A stretch of 64,000 bases of DNA from Hyaloscypha bicolor E (GCF_002865645.1 NW_020194620.1:131353-195352), one strand, 5' to 3'; shown: positions 46,961 through 60,560, counted from the stretch's first letter. Notes: generated from the sequence alone by a model not told the origin. Numbers and translations: made by a program.

Positions 46961-49900
46961 GCGAGTATTATTCTATATAAGCTTCTCGGAGTTCTTTTAT
47001 TATAGCAGAGTCGGTACTAGTAGCAGAGTATTAGAAATAGCCCTTTTAAAGCTTCCTAAAACGTAATAAGATTAAGAATAAAACAGTATATAAATCTCGA
47101 GATCTAGTTATTATATTTTAATTTCGAAGTATTAAATATATATTTAAATAAGAAAATATTTACTAAGGCTAAAACCCACTTAATACTAGTATATATTTTA
47201 AAGTATATTTTGCTATTATTTATCCTTAAATAAAGCACATTAAATAAATACTTAAAAAGAATATAATAATTACTTATAATAGAAAATTACTAAAGTTCTT
47301 TTATTTAAGAAATAATTTAATTAAATTTCTTTATAATTCAAGTAGATATTAGTAAAGCTAATAATAAAAAGAAATAATAAGGCATTATCCCCGATTTATT
47401 AATATAATTAAATAAATTCCGGTTTAAAAAAATATAAGTTATATTTCTATAGAATTATAAAATAAAGAAAATAATATATTTTTAATTTCTTATTTATAAA
47501 ATATATTAAAAAGAGTTTAATTAATAATATTAATTAAATACTTTTAATAAATTATAAAATTATAAAGAAAAGCTTATATTATTAGACTTTTAAATTAAAA
47601 GAATTTTTTTAAATATTATATAATAAGCTCGAATATTAAAATATTAGTAAATTTAAAAAGTAATATAAAAATAAGAATAAATATAGAGTTAAATAATTAA
47701 ATATTATTATATTTTTAATATATTTATTATAAAACTAACTTAACTTAATTTAATTTAATTCAAAAATGACTTTTTGAGTCTTTTAAATATAATAATAGTT
47801 TTTTATTTAATTAAATTTTTACTTTTGCTTTTTATTAAAAAGTAATATATTATTTTAAATTCGAGTTTTATTAATAAATCGGAAATAAAAGCAAGTATAA
47901 ATTACTAATTAATTATATTAAGGCCCGTTTTATAATTCTTAAATACTAGTATTTAGTTACTATTTAAATTCTAGCTTTTAATTATTATAAAAATAAGTAT
48001 TTATATTTGTTTTATATATTAGTAATTATTACTAGTATTTAATTATTAATATTTACTCTTATATAAATTCTAGTATTTTTAGAATTACTTATTATAAATA
48101 GTTTTAAAAGTACTAGCTTTTAAATATTAGCTTTTACTTTTTTTTAATTACTTTTCTAGTACTTTATAAAATATAATATTTTAATTATTATATAAATTTT
48201 ATTAAAATTTCTTTTTAATAAAAAAGCTATAATAAAGTAATAAAGTATTTATTTAATTATTTAATTACTTTTGCCTTATAAAATAAATAAATATTAAACT
48301 ATAATATTTTATAATTATAAGAAATAATTACCAAAGAAAAGTAATTCCTTATAAGTCTTAAGATTTAAGATTACTAGAAATTACTTTAAAACCTTTATAA
48401 TTGCAATAGTATAAGGCGCATAATAGCAGGGCGCTATGCAAGTAGTTAAGGTAAGGAGTGGAATCCAAGGTAAAGTATGGTGAAGCATGAAAGTATAATT
48501 GATTCCAAGAACTGGTTCCCATTAAGAAACTAATCAATGCCCATTTCCAAAGCTCGCATGCCTCCATATGTAGAATCTAGCGTTCCGCTGGATGTATGGA
48601 AGCACTAGTCACAATTAGGGAATGCGATCCCACATAAGCACTAGCCCAATTAGGCTACCAGATCCACCTGGACATTCGCTCGTACTCTGGGCACATGTGC
48701 GCATTACAAATAGTTATTAAGTTTTTATATTTTGCGAAACAATTTTAAAATATTAAAAGCTAGCTTCTAATATCGAGTATTAAATACTAGTATTTGCTTG
48801 TTAGCAAATTCCAGTAATAAGCAAGCCTTTAAGTTCCTCGTTTAAATATTATTATATCTTCTAATTAGACTTAACTTTATCTTAAAAATAAAACTAATAA
48901 GAATTAATAATATATAACTTTTTATTAATTTATTTACTAAACATATATAATTTATATTATATAATAAGATTAAAATATTAATTTAAATTAATGAAAATAT
49001 AATAAAACATTTATTTATATTTATTTTAATTAATTAATAAATAATATTAATTTAATAAAAAATCGAATTAAAATTAAATAAATAAAATCTTTAATAGTTT
49101 TATATTATTAAAATTTGAAATTTATATAATTAATATAAAGAATTATTAAATATTAATAAAACTAAATCTTACTTTTATTACTTATTATAAATAAATATAA
49201 TACTTTTTAGTTTTTAATATATTACTTATATATCTTTATTTTAAGTTTATTTTAAAGTAATTTACTTATATTTATTTAATAATTATAAGAAAAGTTTAAA
49301 GAATATGTTATATGGCAACTGCGTGCTAGTAGTTACGTGCAGGCTCACGTGACTACATTCCTGTATTTAAGCTTTGGCCACTCGTACCACACCTCTCTTT
49401 CCTCTCAAGCAATCTATCTATATATTTTTATTATAACAGAATATATAAATTATATTACTAATAATATAATTAATAGTTTTTGCTTCTTGCTTTAATTATA
49501 TATATAATAACTTTAATTTAAAAACTTTAAAATTTATTATTTTAAATAGAGTATATTATTATTAATCTCGAAAATAATTAATAAAATACAAGTTTTAAAA
49601 GATTTACTTTAAAGCTAATAATTAAATAATAAATTTAATTATTAATAGATATAAGAATTTGTTTTATTTTATAAATACTTTTTATACTAGCCTTTATTAT
49701 ACTTTTTAGTCTCTTTATTTTATATTATTTCTTATATTTAAAAACATGTAATAAAGTTCGAATATTATAAGAAGCTTAATATTACTATATTACTTAGAGA
49801 ATTAACTAAGAATTTTTGCAAGAACTAGTTTAACTACTATAATACTAACTTGTATCTGGCTAATATACTAAGGTTATTAGAAAAGAAATCTGTATTATAG

Positions 49901-49974
49901 TATTCCAATTATATTTTAAATATTTATTTCTCAGGAGTACTAATAAGAAAGTTAATACTAATGAATTACTTAGT
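46961..49974. repeat. AT-rich RIP-like block
   Basis: 3 kb of very AT-rich DNA with stops in every frame. It is broken by two islands of normal composition: 48400-48710, and 49310-49420 with cacgtgactac. The islands look like pieces of unmutated DNA or solo repeat ends. No domain is readable. Confidence 0.7.
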
Positions 49975-49982
49975 AGGGAGCT

Positions 49983-50579
49983 CAGGCTCGGCAAAAATAC
50001 CTGAGGTATTAATACCGGTATTAATAGTATTAGGTATTTTTCAAGTATTATAAGAATTAATATATATTAATACCTTATTAATTCTTACTCCTAAAAATTA
50101 TCTCTTTATTTTATTATTTTATTTATATAAGAATATATTTATGTATAATTCCTTTAATTTCTAGTCTTTCTATTAAAAAATTTATTTACTATTATTAATA
50201 AAATTTAATAATATCTTAAATTTAAAATACCTCTCGTATTCGGAAAATTAAGCCCTGTATTTATATTTCTTATCAAGGTACTAAATATATAAGCGAGCCT
50301 TACGAAAATCTCAAAAGCTCATTTTTACTTAAAATAGCCGCATTGAGATTAGTTTTAGCCTAAAGTATAAGATAAGTAGCTAGATAGAAAGCCTAAATTA
50401 AAGAGAATATTTGCGCTACTAAAAGTTTTCTTATAAGAGAAGTAGTTCGAAAGTTAATTGTAATTAAAGGGGAAAATTAGGTTCAGGAAATTGATACTAC
50501 TATTGATACTATTAATACCTTACGATTCTGGCATCAATACGTATCGATACCGGAAATTTAGGTATTTTTGCCGAGCCTG
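49983..50579 (+). mobile_element. hAT-like MITE, 597 bp, with 20 bp terminal inverted repeats
   Basis: The left end CAGGCTCGGCAAAAATACCT is exactly complementary to the right end AGGTATTTTTGCCGAGCCTG. Flanks are AGGGAGCT (49975-49982) and GGGGAGCT (50580-50587), an 8 bp duplication with one transition. Inside each end a second inverted motif rich in ggtattaatacc is present. No coding frame; non-autonomous. The ends differ from the MITE at 41281, so it is another family. Confidence 0.92.
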
Positions 50580-50587
50580 GGGGAGCT

Positions 50588-51248
50588 TCGTTGTATATAG
50601 TTAGTACTTGTAGGCTAGAGAGAAAGCTTGTTTCCAAAGAGTTTATATAGCATACAATTCCCGTTTGGAATTGGCACAGAAGAAGTAGGTTTTGCAGTAA
50701 GCCAACGAAATTGCCCATCGACATTCTATTGGGAGTCAACAACGGCCGTGAAATCGTGTTATAGTCCGTAATCCCACGTCGGCAGCACCGATTGCACCAT
50801 TATACATTCCAAATAGAAGTATTGTACAGTACACTCGTTGAATAAACATCTACGGACTGATCGTTGGCTGCGAGCAACTCAAACAGACTCCAATGTGAAG
50901 TCAATAACTATACCAGTATGAGACTGTCGTGCCTTCGATATCCAAAACCAAGCTGGCGACGAAGGACAGCTTTTGGTCCTATGCCGGCAAGCCTTGAACT
51001 TCAATAGAAGATTGGGGTTTAAATTGATGTGGAGGCCAAGAACACTGTTGCCTCGACCGTAAATCAGCGATGTAAAATGCTATGGTATAATTCTGAGAGC
51101 CTGAAGGGAAATAAAAATAAAGTTTGAAAAATCGACGATGCATTAAGGCATACCCTTAACAAGAGTTTCAAGATACAATGACTTCTATTGATGATAATAA
51201 CATGGTCACACATGTCCTCAAATTCAGACATAACAATAAAAGCATTAT
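50588..51248. other. 3' flank of the membrane-protein gene
   Basis: 660 bp of normal composition with no supported frame; presumably the 3' UTR and terminator of the minus-strand gene that ends at 51249. Confidence 0.4.
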
Positions 51249-53911
51249 CTAATCCACAGCACCATATTCCTCATTAAACTTCACCATCTCAAACCCCTCA
51301 TCCGGCGCTCTATCAAACAGAAGCTGCACCTCCTCTTCACCCCTAACCCTCTTCTCCCCTTCCACAACTCTAATCATAACCTTCTTCTTCAACGTAGCAT
51401 TACTCCTAATCCCCGGCGACGCGTTCCGCAACTTCCCCTCGGGTCGCGAATTATAACTCAGCGCCATCATCTCCTCGAACGAATCCCATGCGTCGGAAGA
51501 AAGCTGCTTGAAGAGGAGGCAGTGTGCCATATGTGCGAGCGCCATGGCAGCGTGCAAAAGCAGGACTGCGATCGCGAGATAGTAGGCTATGCTATCTGCC
51601 TTATACGCATAACCGGAAACTAATACGTCCCAGTGAGCCTTGGTGAGATTGTCGGCATCGATGTGTTGTTGAGGGAGGATACACTTGCTATCGTCTTTGA
51701 GAATGGAGTCGTAAAATGGGTAGATTGTGTCTGTAAGCCCGGAGTACAGATAGGGTATTCCCGCATCTTTATAGTAGATTTCAGCGCGCATGTTCTCAGT
51801 AAGTCCGATTCTAGCCATCCCTTCGGTGACTAAGATCGCGATGACAGATTCCAGTGCTGAGGTTAAGCTGGCCCAGCCCCCGTCGCTTTGGATTAAGGAT
51901 GTGCTGTTATCGAACCCCGCAGTAGCAAGCAGGGATCCGAGACTTGTCCACCCAGGTAGGTCTCGGGTTTGAGGTGGGGGTGGAGAAACAGAAGAGTTTA
52001 AAAACGGTGTAAGCGTATACAGCCAATCGAGATCAGCACTGACTTGCTTCCACGTCCCGTCATCGATGGGTGAGAACCGAGGGTTTGCATAGGGGCCCCC
52101 GTTTTTACTTGTTACGACGCCTGTTTGCAAAGAGTTACTGTGGGCAACGTTAGATAGGCTTGCTTCTCCGTCTGCCCAGCGTGCATCAACAGCACATGCA
52201 TATACCGTGCAGTTCTCGGAATTTTGGGGGATTTGTATTGTTAGAAAGGTGCTGGGGTAACTATATATAGAGCCGAACGAGCGCTTGCGTGGGGTTTGGG
52301 GTATGGGAATCCATTGGGTGAGAATGGAAGACGAGTTGACGGTGGTTACAGAAAGGTTGTGCTCGCTGGCTGGGTAGTCGCCATAATATGCGAATACTGG
52401 GAACTGAAATTGTCAGCGATAAGAACTCAAAGGTTTCGGATGGGGTGATTTATTACAGATAACTCTGAACTAGTGCCAAATGTTACATTCCTTCTGTTGT
52501 TACATCTCACACGAGTAACAGGTATTTGACTAACAGTTGTAGCTAGCGAAAGAGTCGGTTCGCGGTATTTCAAACTGCTATAAGCAATATGTTTCGTTAT
52601 TGGGGCGTGATAGATGGCGTCGTACCAAATCTTAGACAGCTCTGTGGAATAAACGGCGATGGCACAGCTGCTCGAAACAGCCCAGGTGTCGAAATAGTTG
52701 GCAGTCCAATCACTAGCACGGTAAGATACCGATCGTTGAGAAAGTTCATCGACTATGGTTATAGTGTTGTAGAAAGTGCTCAGATGCCAACCTTTAGCAG
52801 ATTCAGCTATGGATGATGTTGAGGACCAGATGCATCCCGTGGTGTTTTTGGTTCTCAATTCTAGCATTTCGGCCGTAGCATTCAGACATGATGCTCCACC
52901 AACTGCACCAGAATTGAGATTCAAGGGCCAAAGTGAATTCCGGTTCCCAACAAGCCAGAAAGTGGTCCCTCCCCCTGGAAAATAACGGGCAGGGGGGATC
53001 ATCAGCAAGGCGGCCGATGGTCCAGCAAAAGTGGCAACTAAACCCGATACCAATAATATAACTAGTATTCGGCCTTTCTGCCACTTTGAAGATATAGCTC
53101 CGGTTCCATACCACAGATTCGGGGACCAGAAAAATGATAAATCCTTAAAGGAAAAAGCAGAACCGAGAAGTCCGAACGGTAAACCCTCTTTCCTATGAAG
53201 AATCTCGTGTCTGATGATCTCGAGAACTATAGTGCTAAGCGATGCTACTATGAGTAACTCCTAGTATATGAAGTCAAACCAGGTCACTCCATGTCCGCCA
53301 TGGGCAAAGAAACATACCATCATTTTAGCAGCAACCTGCAGAAACAGCGTATCTACCGCGTCGCTGAGATTAGATGGGCCTTGGAAGGTAGCCCCGATAA
53401 AGTATCCCTTAAGATTCAAAACCGTAAGGGCGACGGATGCTGAAATCGGGAGGAAATGCACCGAGCAACGTATCAAGGCTACTCGAAAAGATTGGTCCAG
53501 TATGATTTTCTTTACTTCAGTGTCTTGGCCGTACAGTGTACTGCGCCATGTGCTAAGGAGTCGAACTCCAAAGGCTCTTAGGATAATAGTCCATTCCCTT
53601 GCTCTCCGCGCTCTGGATGGCGATAACTTTGGAGTTTGAGCGGTAACTGGAGATAATTGTGGGGAAGTTGTGATTGTTGCCCTGCGTGAGATATTTGCGG
53701 TTGATACCGGTTCTGACGATGTAGTCATGAAGGATGCTCTTGGAGATATTGCAGTCTGTGCAGTCTGTGCAATCTGGAAATCTAATAATTGAGAGGATCC
53801 TGCTGAGGAGGTTGCTTCCTGTGAGTCAAAAATTTCAGGATTTGATTGTTGGGGGGATGTTGGACGGAGGGTTGTCGATTGGGGCAACGAGGATGAGGAT
53901 ACGGTGCTCAT
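51249..53911 (-). CDS. Fungal multi-pass membrane protein of unknown function
   Basis: Three exons on the minus strand, 53318-53911, 52457-53260 and 51249-52403, joined over introns of 57 and 53 bp, encode 850 residues. The first 100 residues are Ser/Thr/Pro-rich and cytosolic-looking. Hydrophobic segments follow at about 145-168 (VHFLPISASVALTVLNL), 196-215 (ELLIVASLSTIVLEII) and 270-298 (ILVILLVSGLVATFAG). A large extracellular-type region with several N-glycosylation sequons and cysteines comes next. A last membrane span lies near 745-770 (YYLAIAVLLLHAAMALAHMA), before a charged cytosolic tail. The segment LNLKGYFIGATFQGPS and the KEGLPFGLL region resemble a large family of uncharacterised Pezizomycotina plasma-membrane proteins; that is recollection of pattern, not a search. 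No function is claimed. Confidence 0.8.
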
Positions 53912-54240
53912 GGTAGCTGTGCCTGCCCACTAAAGTGAGTTCAAGTCGTCAGTGGATTTTATTAGCACTTTCCACGACTCGAACTCTAGTCCATCGATCT
54001 CGAGTATTAATATGGCAAGGCTATCAGCCTCAGGACCTGCCTGGCTTATCAAGGCTGCGGCTCAGCTGACTGAAACATGGCGCTTACACAGACCATATGC
54101 AACAGCTGAAGCCGAAAAGCCGGTCGGTCGCCTGAAAATGAACGAAGAGGACTTGAAGTGGACCCCAAAAGTCCTTAGTTGTCCTCTTGAAGTAAATAAC
54201 GCCAATATTTACTGAAAGGGTTCAAAACAAGGAAGCAATC
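53912..54240 (-). promoter_or_regulatory. Upstream region of the membrane-protein gene
   Basis: About 330 bp of normal composition between the ATG and the AT-rich block; the likely promoter. A plus frame at 53952-54215 lacks support. Confidence 0.35.
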
Positions 54241-55540
54241 TCAATGAGCTAACTAAAAAGTAAAAGTTAAGTAATATTATAATATACTTTATTATATATT
54301 AACGAATAGTAACCAAATTACTAAAACTAATTTAATAATTATTTTTAATAAAAAGTGCAAATATTATAATATTAAAAACATATAATTATAAAAAAGAAAT
54401 TAATAAACTTCTAAAAACTATAATTAATCTTAGTAAAAATAGCAGCTTATTAATTATTTTCTTATATATAAAAATAATATTTTTATATAAGGTTTAATAA
54501 TAATTTATATTATATATATATATTTTATATAAGCTTATTTTTATTAAATTTAATTTAAATATTTAATAGTTATATATAAATCAAATAAAATATAAAAACA
54601 AGTTATTAGTTATTAATAATTATTTTATAAATATAAAATAATATAAATTTATAGCCTTATAAATTCTTAATTATTTTAAATATAATTATTGTGACGGCGC
54701 TGGCTGGGGGCCAAAGGGGGGTGGCTGTCACATGACTGGTTTCACCTAGCTAGCCGGCGTTTCAGTGGTTTTAGCTAGTATTTCCCTCCTTTTATCCCCT
54801 CTCCTTCTCTCTTTCTCTCCTTCTTCTCTTTAGCTTAGTATTTTCAATACATGAGATACTTGGATCTTTGAGCCCTGACCATTGCCTCGATCTCGCCGTC
54901 ACAATTATATTATTAAAATTAGAAATTATTTTTAAGGTTTTTCTTATATTATAAAATATATATAATAATAATAAAGAACTTAAATTAAGCTAAAGACTAT
55001 ATACTAAGTTATATATAACTAGTATTATATAATATATATATAAATAGTTTAAAATAAGAAAAATATTAAAAGAAATAATTTAGCTTAATAAAAGAGTCTT
55101 TAAAAAACACTTATATTTTAAAATATTTAAAATATTTATTATAATATTATATTAGAATTAGAAAGTTATAAAAACTAATAAAAAAACATATAAAAAATAA
55201 TAATAATAAATTAAATTAAAGAAATCAAGAAAATGAATTAAAAATGAATTAATAATTAAGTATAAAAGAAATATTTATAAGAAAGTCATTAGAGAAGAAA
55301 ATAATAAATCATAATTAGCTAATTTAAATTATTTATATTAATTGCTTTATATCTTTAATTTTAGGTTAATTAATTTAACATTTATTTAATAATTAATTAT
55401 TAGATTTATATAAAGCTAGAAATTAAATATTTATTAATTTTAGGCATATATTAAGCTTGAATATATATTAATATTAAACCTCGGTTATATTATTAAAGTA
55501 TAATTAGAATCTTTTAAATAGATATATTGCTTTGTTTTTT
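54241..55540. repeat. AT-rich RIP-like block interrupted by a GC-rich solo LTR
   Basis: AT-rich DNA with no readable frame on both sides of the 214 bp GC-rich element at 54690. Boundaries are sharp at about 54240 and 55540. Confidence 0.7.
54690..54903 (-). mobile_element. Solo LTR, 214 bp, unmutated
   Basis: The ends are TGTGACGGCG and its exact complement CGCCGTCACA. The flanks are ATTAT at 54685-54689 and 54904-54908, a perfect 5 bp duplication. There is no internal coding part, and a pyrimidine-rich run (ctcctttt to ctctttagc) lies in the middle. The size and TG...CA ends fit a solo LTR. It is GC-rich although embedded in RIP-like DNA, so it arrived after that DNA was mutated. A decayed relative lies at 18550. 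The orientation is tentative. Confidence 0.82.
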
Positions 55541-56286
55541 TGTCTAGGGCGTTTAGGAGAACCCATAACGGATTTTTATAAACAAAAGACCCACGTGACG
55601 CAGAACTTAAGTAACGCCCTTCAAAATTTGAGAGAGCTTAAAAAAGGAGGAGCGGGGGTGGAAAGGTGGTCAGAATTTGGGTTGGTGTAATATGAGTTTA
55701 TCTTAATCGGCCCTGAGAGAGATGCCACGGAAGGTTGAGGTTCTGACCTCGATTTTGTGAGGGTGTTAGTTCGGAGGTTCCCACCCATCCCGCCTTTAGC
55801 TCGCCGGAAGCTGGCCACTGTCAACCAATAATACGACCTTGTAGCGAACCCTTACCAATACAATACAGCAGCGATAACATTTTCAGGTGCGCATGGCGGT
55901 TGCTAATTGATTGGCTATCACCACGCTCCTTCTACTTTTGGGGTCGCACGACATGTATTTGCTTCTTCTCCTACTCCTATCGCCCAATGCCATGCTTAGC
56001 TTCGAGGACCCCTCCTTTGCAGGCTGTGGCAGCAGGGCGCTGCCGCTGGAGCCCAAAACCAATTAGCCCGCATCCAGGATTCCCTTCAATAGGATCGATC
56101 CACGTCATTTAAATCCGTGATGTTCGGCGACTCAGCCTCCTCGACCACAACTTGCGTTGCTTCAATCATTCCTCTTTGGGGCCCAAGATTTCTCATCTAC
56201 CGGCGCGATTGAGTTGTGGGATTACAGTCCTTTTCCATACTTCTCGCCATCCACTCTTGAGCCCAGTCGGCCAACAGAGGCATCCA
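55541..56286 (+). promoter_or_regulatory. Upstream region of the STAND receptor gene
   Basis: About 750 bp of normal composition between the AT-rich block and the receptor ATG. Short frames on both strands are unsupported. Promoter function is inferred from position. Confidence 0.35.
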
Positions 56287-59200
56287 ATGGATGAAGTCAA
56301 TGTCCGAGACGAAGGGTTTACAGTGCTCTCTGGAGGTGTGGAGCCTGTTGCCGAGTCAGTCAGTCCACCCTGGCTGTTTATCAAGATAGCTGACCCTCAT
56401 TTTGCAGCCTTGTATTCGTCCATGGCATTCAGGGCCACCCAGAGAATACATGGACATATAGTGGGAATGAAATAGAACCCACTAGGCCTGGTCGCAGTTT
56501 AGCGAAGCTCTTCTCTCGGAAGAAGCAGTCCGAGGAGGTGGGCAGCAACGAAGCATCGCATCTTTTCTGGCCGAAGGACCTTCTCGCCAAAGATTTCCCA
56601 AATTCTCGAGTGCTGACGTACGGATACGATTCCCAAGTGTCAAAGTTCTTCAAGGGACCCGCCAATCAGAGTGGTATCCTTTCTCATGGCGAATCTCTCA
56701 TGCGTGCGCTTGAGGTTCAAAGACGAGGATGTCGTCAACGGCCCATCATCTTTCTCGTGCATAGTCTGGGTGGAATTATACTGAAGCAGGTTAGTTTCAA
56801 GAGCATAATTCAGCTGGGGAAATGTTGACGTGTCTGAGGAATACAGGCCCTCTTTCGCTCTAGGAACTCAATGGAAGAGGATCAGGATTTGCGCGATATA
56901 TACCAGTCAACACATGCAATCATCTTCTTCGGTACGCCACATCGCGGGAGCTCGTATGCACAGATGGGGGTATTAGCAAGGGATATCGCCGTTGCAGCTG
57001 GATTTGATGCGAGAGATACTCTCATACGGTCACTCAAGCCTGACGCGGAAATGTTATCATTGCTCAGGCAAGAGTTTGCACGAATGCTGTATGATCGAGC
57101 CTTCAAGATATATTCATTCCAGGAAGGCCAGGGGTTTAAAGGCACTTATTCCTTGTCCCGGAAGGTATGCCATTTTCTTTTTACTCCCTCCCGGATTCAG
57201 TCCCTACGGTTTTTTTACCCAGGCCACCCCGCCGGGGGCAAAACAAATCCTGTATCTCGTGCTAACTATATTCGCACATCAAGATTGTTGACGATGACTC
57301 CTCCCGGCTAGACGATGCTAGGGAGGGAAGGGACTTCATCAACGCTAACCACATGATGATGTGCAGGTACCGTGACAAAAATGATGAAGGCTATAACAAA
57401 GTGAAGGGTGTGGTGTCTAAATATATGGATGAGATTCAGACCCAAGTTGCCAAAGAGCTAGACCGTACGCAATGAAATGTCTTTTGATTTCTAAGAGACA
57501 AGAGATCTAAAACGTGCTAGGACACGAACAGGAACGGAAATTGCTCGCAGAACGTTCGTAAAACTCGTCCATTCCCTCCACACATTTATTGTTTGCTTAT
57601 TCATATTTAGAAGCCGCCAAAGAGCAAGCGAGTACGTAACAGAGTCGCCCTTTCCGACAAGACGCAATGTACTTAAATGTGTTAGAGCTTGACCTAGAAC
57701 GAAAGTTGCTTGTGAAGGGTTCGTTAGACTCATCAGTGACTTCAATGCTGAGAGTGCTAATCAGTTATTAGAAATATGCCAGAGCCTCAGGACAGCTCGT
57801 ATGAATGAGAGGGTTGGTGAAGTCACGACTGCACATACTCACACTTTTGACTGGGTATTCACAAAACCCCAAACCGGCTTTCTAGACTGGCTCCACAGCG
57901 ACAGAAGTCTCTTTTGGATCACAGGGAAACCAGGCTCCGGAAAGTCAACACTCATGAAATATTTGCTCAATGATTCTCGCACTCGAGAGGCCCTCTCTAA
58001 GCAAGGCCGGCCGATCCTTTCAACACCCGCATTCTTCTTCCACGCCAGAGGCGTTGAGACCGAAAAGGCATTTGATGGTCTCTTGCGATCAATCATCTTT
58101 CAATTACTATCAGACATTCCTAGGCTAGTAGATTCTGTTACTGATATCTACTGGTCGTGTTTGGATGAAAACTCAATCTGCCCCTGGACTATCCCGCAAC
58201 TAGAGAAGGCGTTGGATAATGTTCGTCAACAGCAGATTGAAGGTTGTATCTGTATTTTTATCGACGCTCTAGACGAGTATTCCGGTCGTAGTGAGGATAT
58301 TGCTCGCTTTGTAAAACGACTAGCCGCTCCAACGGACAAATCTAATGACCAGAAACTGATTATCCGGGTCTGCGCCTCTAGCCGACCCTGGAATGCCTTC
58401 ACTTCATTACTGAGTGAAACTCCAAGTTTCACCATCCAGGATTGGACTAAAGAAGACATTAGGAAATTTGCCACCGATAGACTCGAAGGATGCAACCGAG
58501 ACAACACTAGCTTCATTGTGGACAATATCACCGACAGAGCAGATGGTGTTTTCCTGTGGGTTGCACTCGTTCTGGACGAGCTCTGGCAACCATTCTGTGA
58601 CGGAAAACCGATCGAAGAAGTGCACTCTTTACTTTCCGGCCTCCCAACTGACCTGCCAGAGTTTTATAAGCGGATGATGGAGAACGTTTCCAAGGAAGAC
58701 CGACCTATTTTGATGGGCATGCTCGAACTTGTATTGTGGTTTGAGTACGGAGCGGACGACGGAACAGACTTCCCTGCATTTTGTCTTGCAGTGGAATTAA
58801 TGCAAAGAAGTCCATTAGCAACAAAAGAGGTCAGTTTAAAGGCTGCCGATGATGACAGACGACAGCGCGAAGTGGAAAGGCGAATAAGAGCTTGTTCTGG
58901 TGGCCTCCTCGAGGTAACTCGACCTCAAGAACGATCTCGTGTGCAGTTTGTGCATCAAACCGTGAAGTCATTCATAGGAGATGCACAAAACAGTTCCTTG
59001 TTAAACGGGAAATCCACTCGGGACATGGCAGTTGCTGGTATAGAACGGATGATGAGACTTATGATTCTACTCATTGCTCAGATGGATTCTACGTAAGGGA
59101 TCTGGTTCGCCTCATTTGCTAGCCTATTCTAATACACTCTAAAACATAGGCGAGGATGGGAAGGGGTCAACCAGGAGGTATGGGATGGGTTTGTCGAACC

Positions 59201-60560
59201 AACTTGCCCAAAGAAGTTCCCACACTTTCATTCCGCCGTCATCTGCAAATTCATAATCAGGGCTCTGCAACTTGGATGCGTGTTTGAAACAGAAAGTCCT
59301 TCGATAATGCATGACTTTCACGCGGCCATTCGCACCCAATGCGGAGGAGATTGGCTTGATACATGGTGGAGCGCTGTCCCCTATGGACAACCAACACTGG
59401 AATCCCCAAACCTTACTGTTCATGGTTCTCTGAAGCCATCATCGTTTCTGGAATTCGCGACGCAGGTCGAATTGATTACTTTTAGTGAAAAGGAAATCAG
59501 CCGCGAAATATCAAGGAACCCAGAAGTGCCTCGAAGCCCGAAGTTGTTGTTCTACATGCTCATTGGAAACGCGCGCTCGGAGTGGAAGTCACAGCCATTC
59601 TTATATCACAGTCCAAAACAATGGCAAGATTTCGCACGGTTCTTGCTCAGGAGCGGCTTTGATCCAAATATTGCGCTAGAAGTCGACGTGGGTCCCGACC
59701 GTCGGCATCTTATGAACAATTTCTACAGAGACGACAGTGAGGCCGACGATGACAGCGACGAGGATAGCGACGAGAACAGCTTCGAAGAGAGTGGCGAGGA
59801 AGACACAAATGAGGATGGGGACGAAGATGAAGAAGACAACAACAAGGACGAGAGCATCATTATCTCCGAAGATCAGGACCCGGACGCACCCGAAAATCGA
59901 CACCCGATTACAGCAATGCACCTGGCGCTGGCAATAGCATGTAGCTCTAGTCTGGACGTGGTAATTTTGCATCTAGAAATGCTGGCTATTCTCGTGGAAG
60001 GAGGTGGTAATGCCAACGTGTTGAATTACCGAAACTATTGGAGCCATCAGGAAGGCGATGCCACTGAACGATCTGCAATTCATTACTTGCTCTCATCCCT
60101 TTACGATGACGATAAGGCCTTCCACCATCCGGAAAATGAAGTGAACTGTACACTTTCTCGTTGCATTACTGCCTTCTTGAATCACGGGGCAGATCCCAAC
60201 GCGGTCGACAGCAACAGAGTTAGCATTCTGGAACTTGCCTTGCCAATATGTCCAAGCGCCTTGGCTGAGCTTATGCTTGAAAAGGGGGCCAAGGTTACAC
60301 CCAAACTACTTTCGGAATCGGGGGCACCTCTTGGCTATGCGGACGGGATCCTGAATGAATCACGTTGGAGAAGACCAGAGTGCTACACGCCGGCAGCGCG
60401 GGTCATTGCCCGCAAGCACAACACTCACTGGGCAGACCAAGAGGAAGAGAAACAAGACTCGGAGCAAGAGCAAATGTTGCGGCAAGACACGGGGAGTATA
60501 TTAAGTACTGTTGGAGGATACCTTGCAAATCTGGCGGGATCTGTGAGGCGTTGGCCGTAA
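56287..60560 (+). CDS. STAND/NLR receptor: SesB-like hydrolase, NACHT, ankyrin-type repeats
   Basis: Fungal NLR proteins detect non-self and trigger heterokaryon-incompatibility cell death; a SesB-like alpha/beta-hydrolase is one of their N-terminal effector domains. Exons supported by frame and splice sites are 56287-56354, 56408-56789, 56847-57164, 57284 to about 57464, a NACHT exon open from 57693 to 59092, and 59150-60560. The hydrolase domain shows LVFVHGIQGHPENTW, the nucleophile motif VHSLGG, and FFGTPHRGS. The NACHT domain has the P-loop ITGKPGSGKSTLMKYL and the Walker B region CIFIDALDEY. The C-terminus carries a strongly acidic run at about 59720-59870 and ankyrin-like units (ITAFLNHGADPNAVD, LMLEKGAKV). 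The linker 57465-57692 is unresolved: it contains a duplicated 54 bp segment and an in-frame TGA at 57690. This may be one gene with an unseen intron, two genes, or a lesion. Confidence 0.85.

Noticed and set aside
59676..59972. Antisense hydrophobic frame across the receptor acidic region
   Set aside because: Its Val/Ile-rich look is the complement of Glu/Asp codons in the receptor gene.
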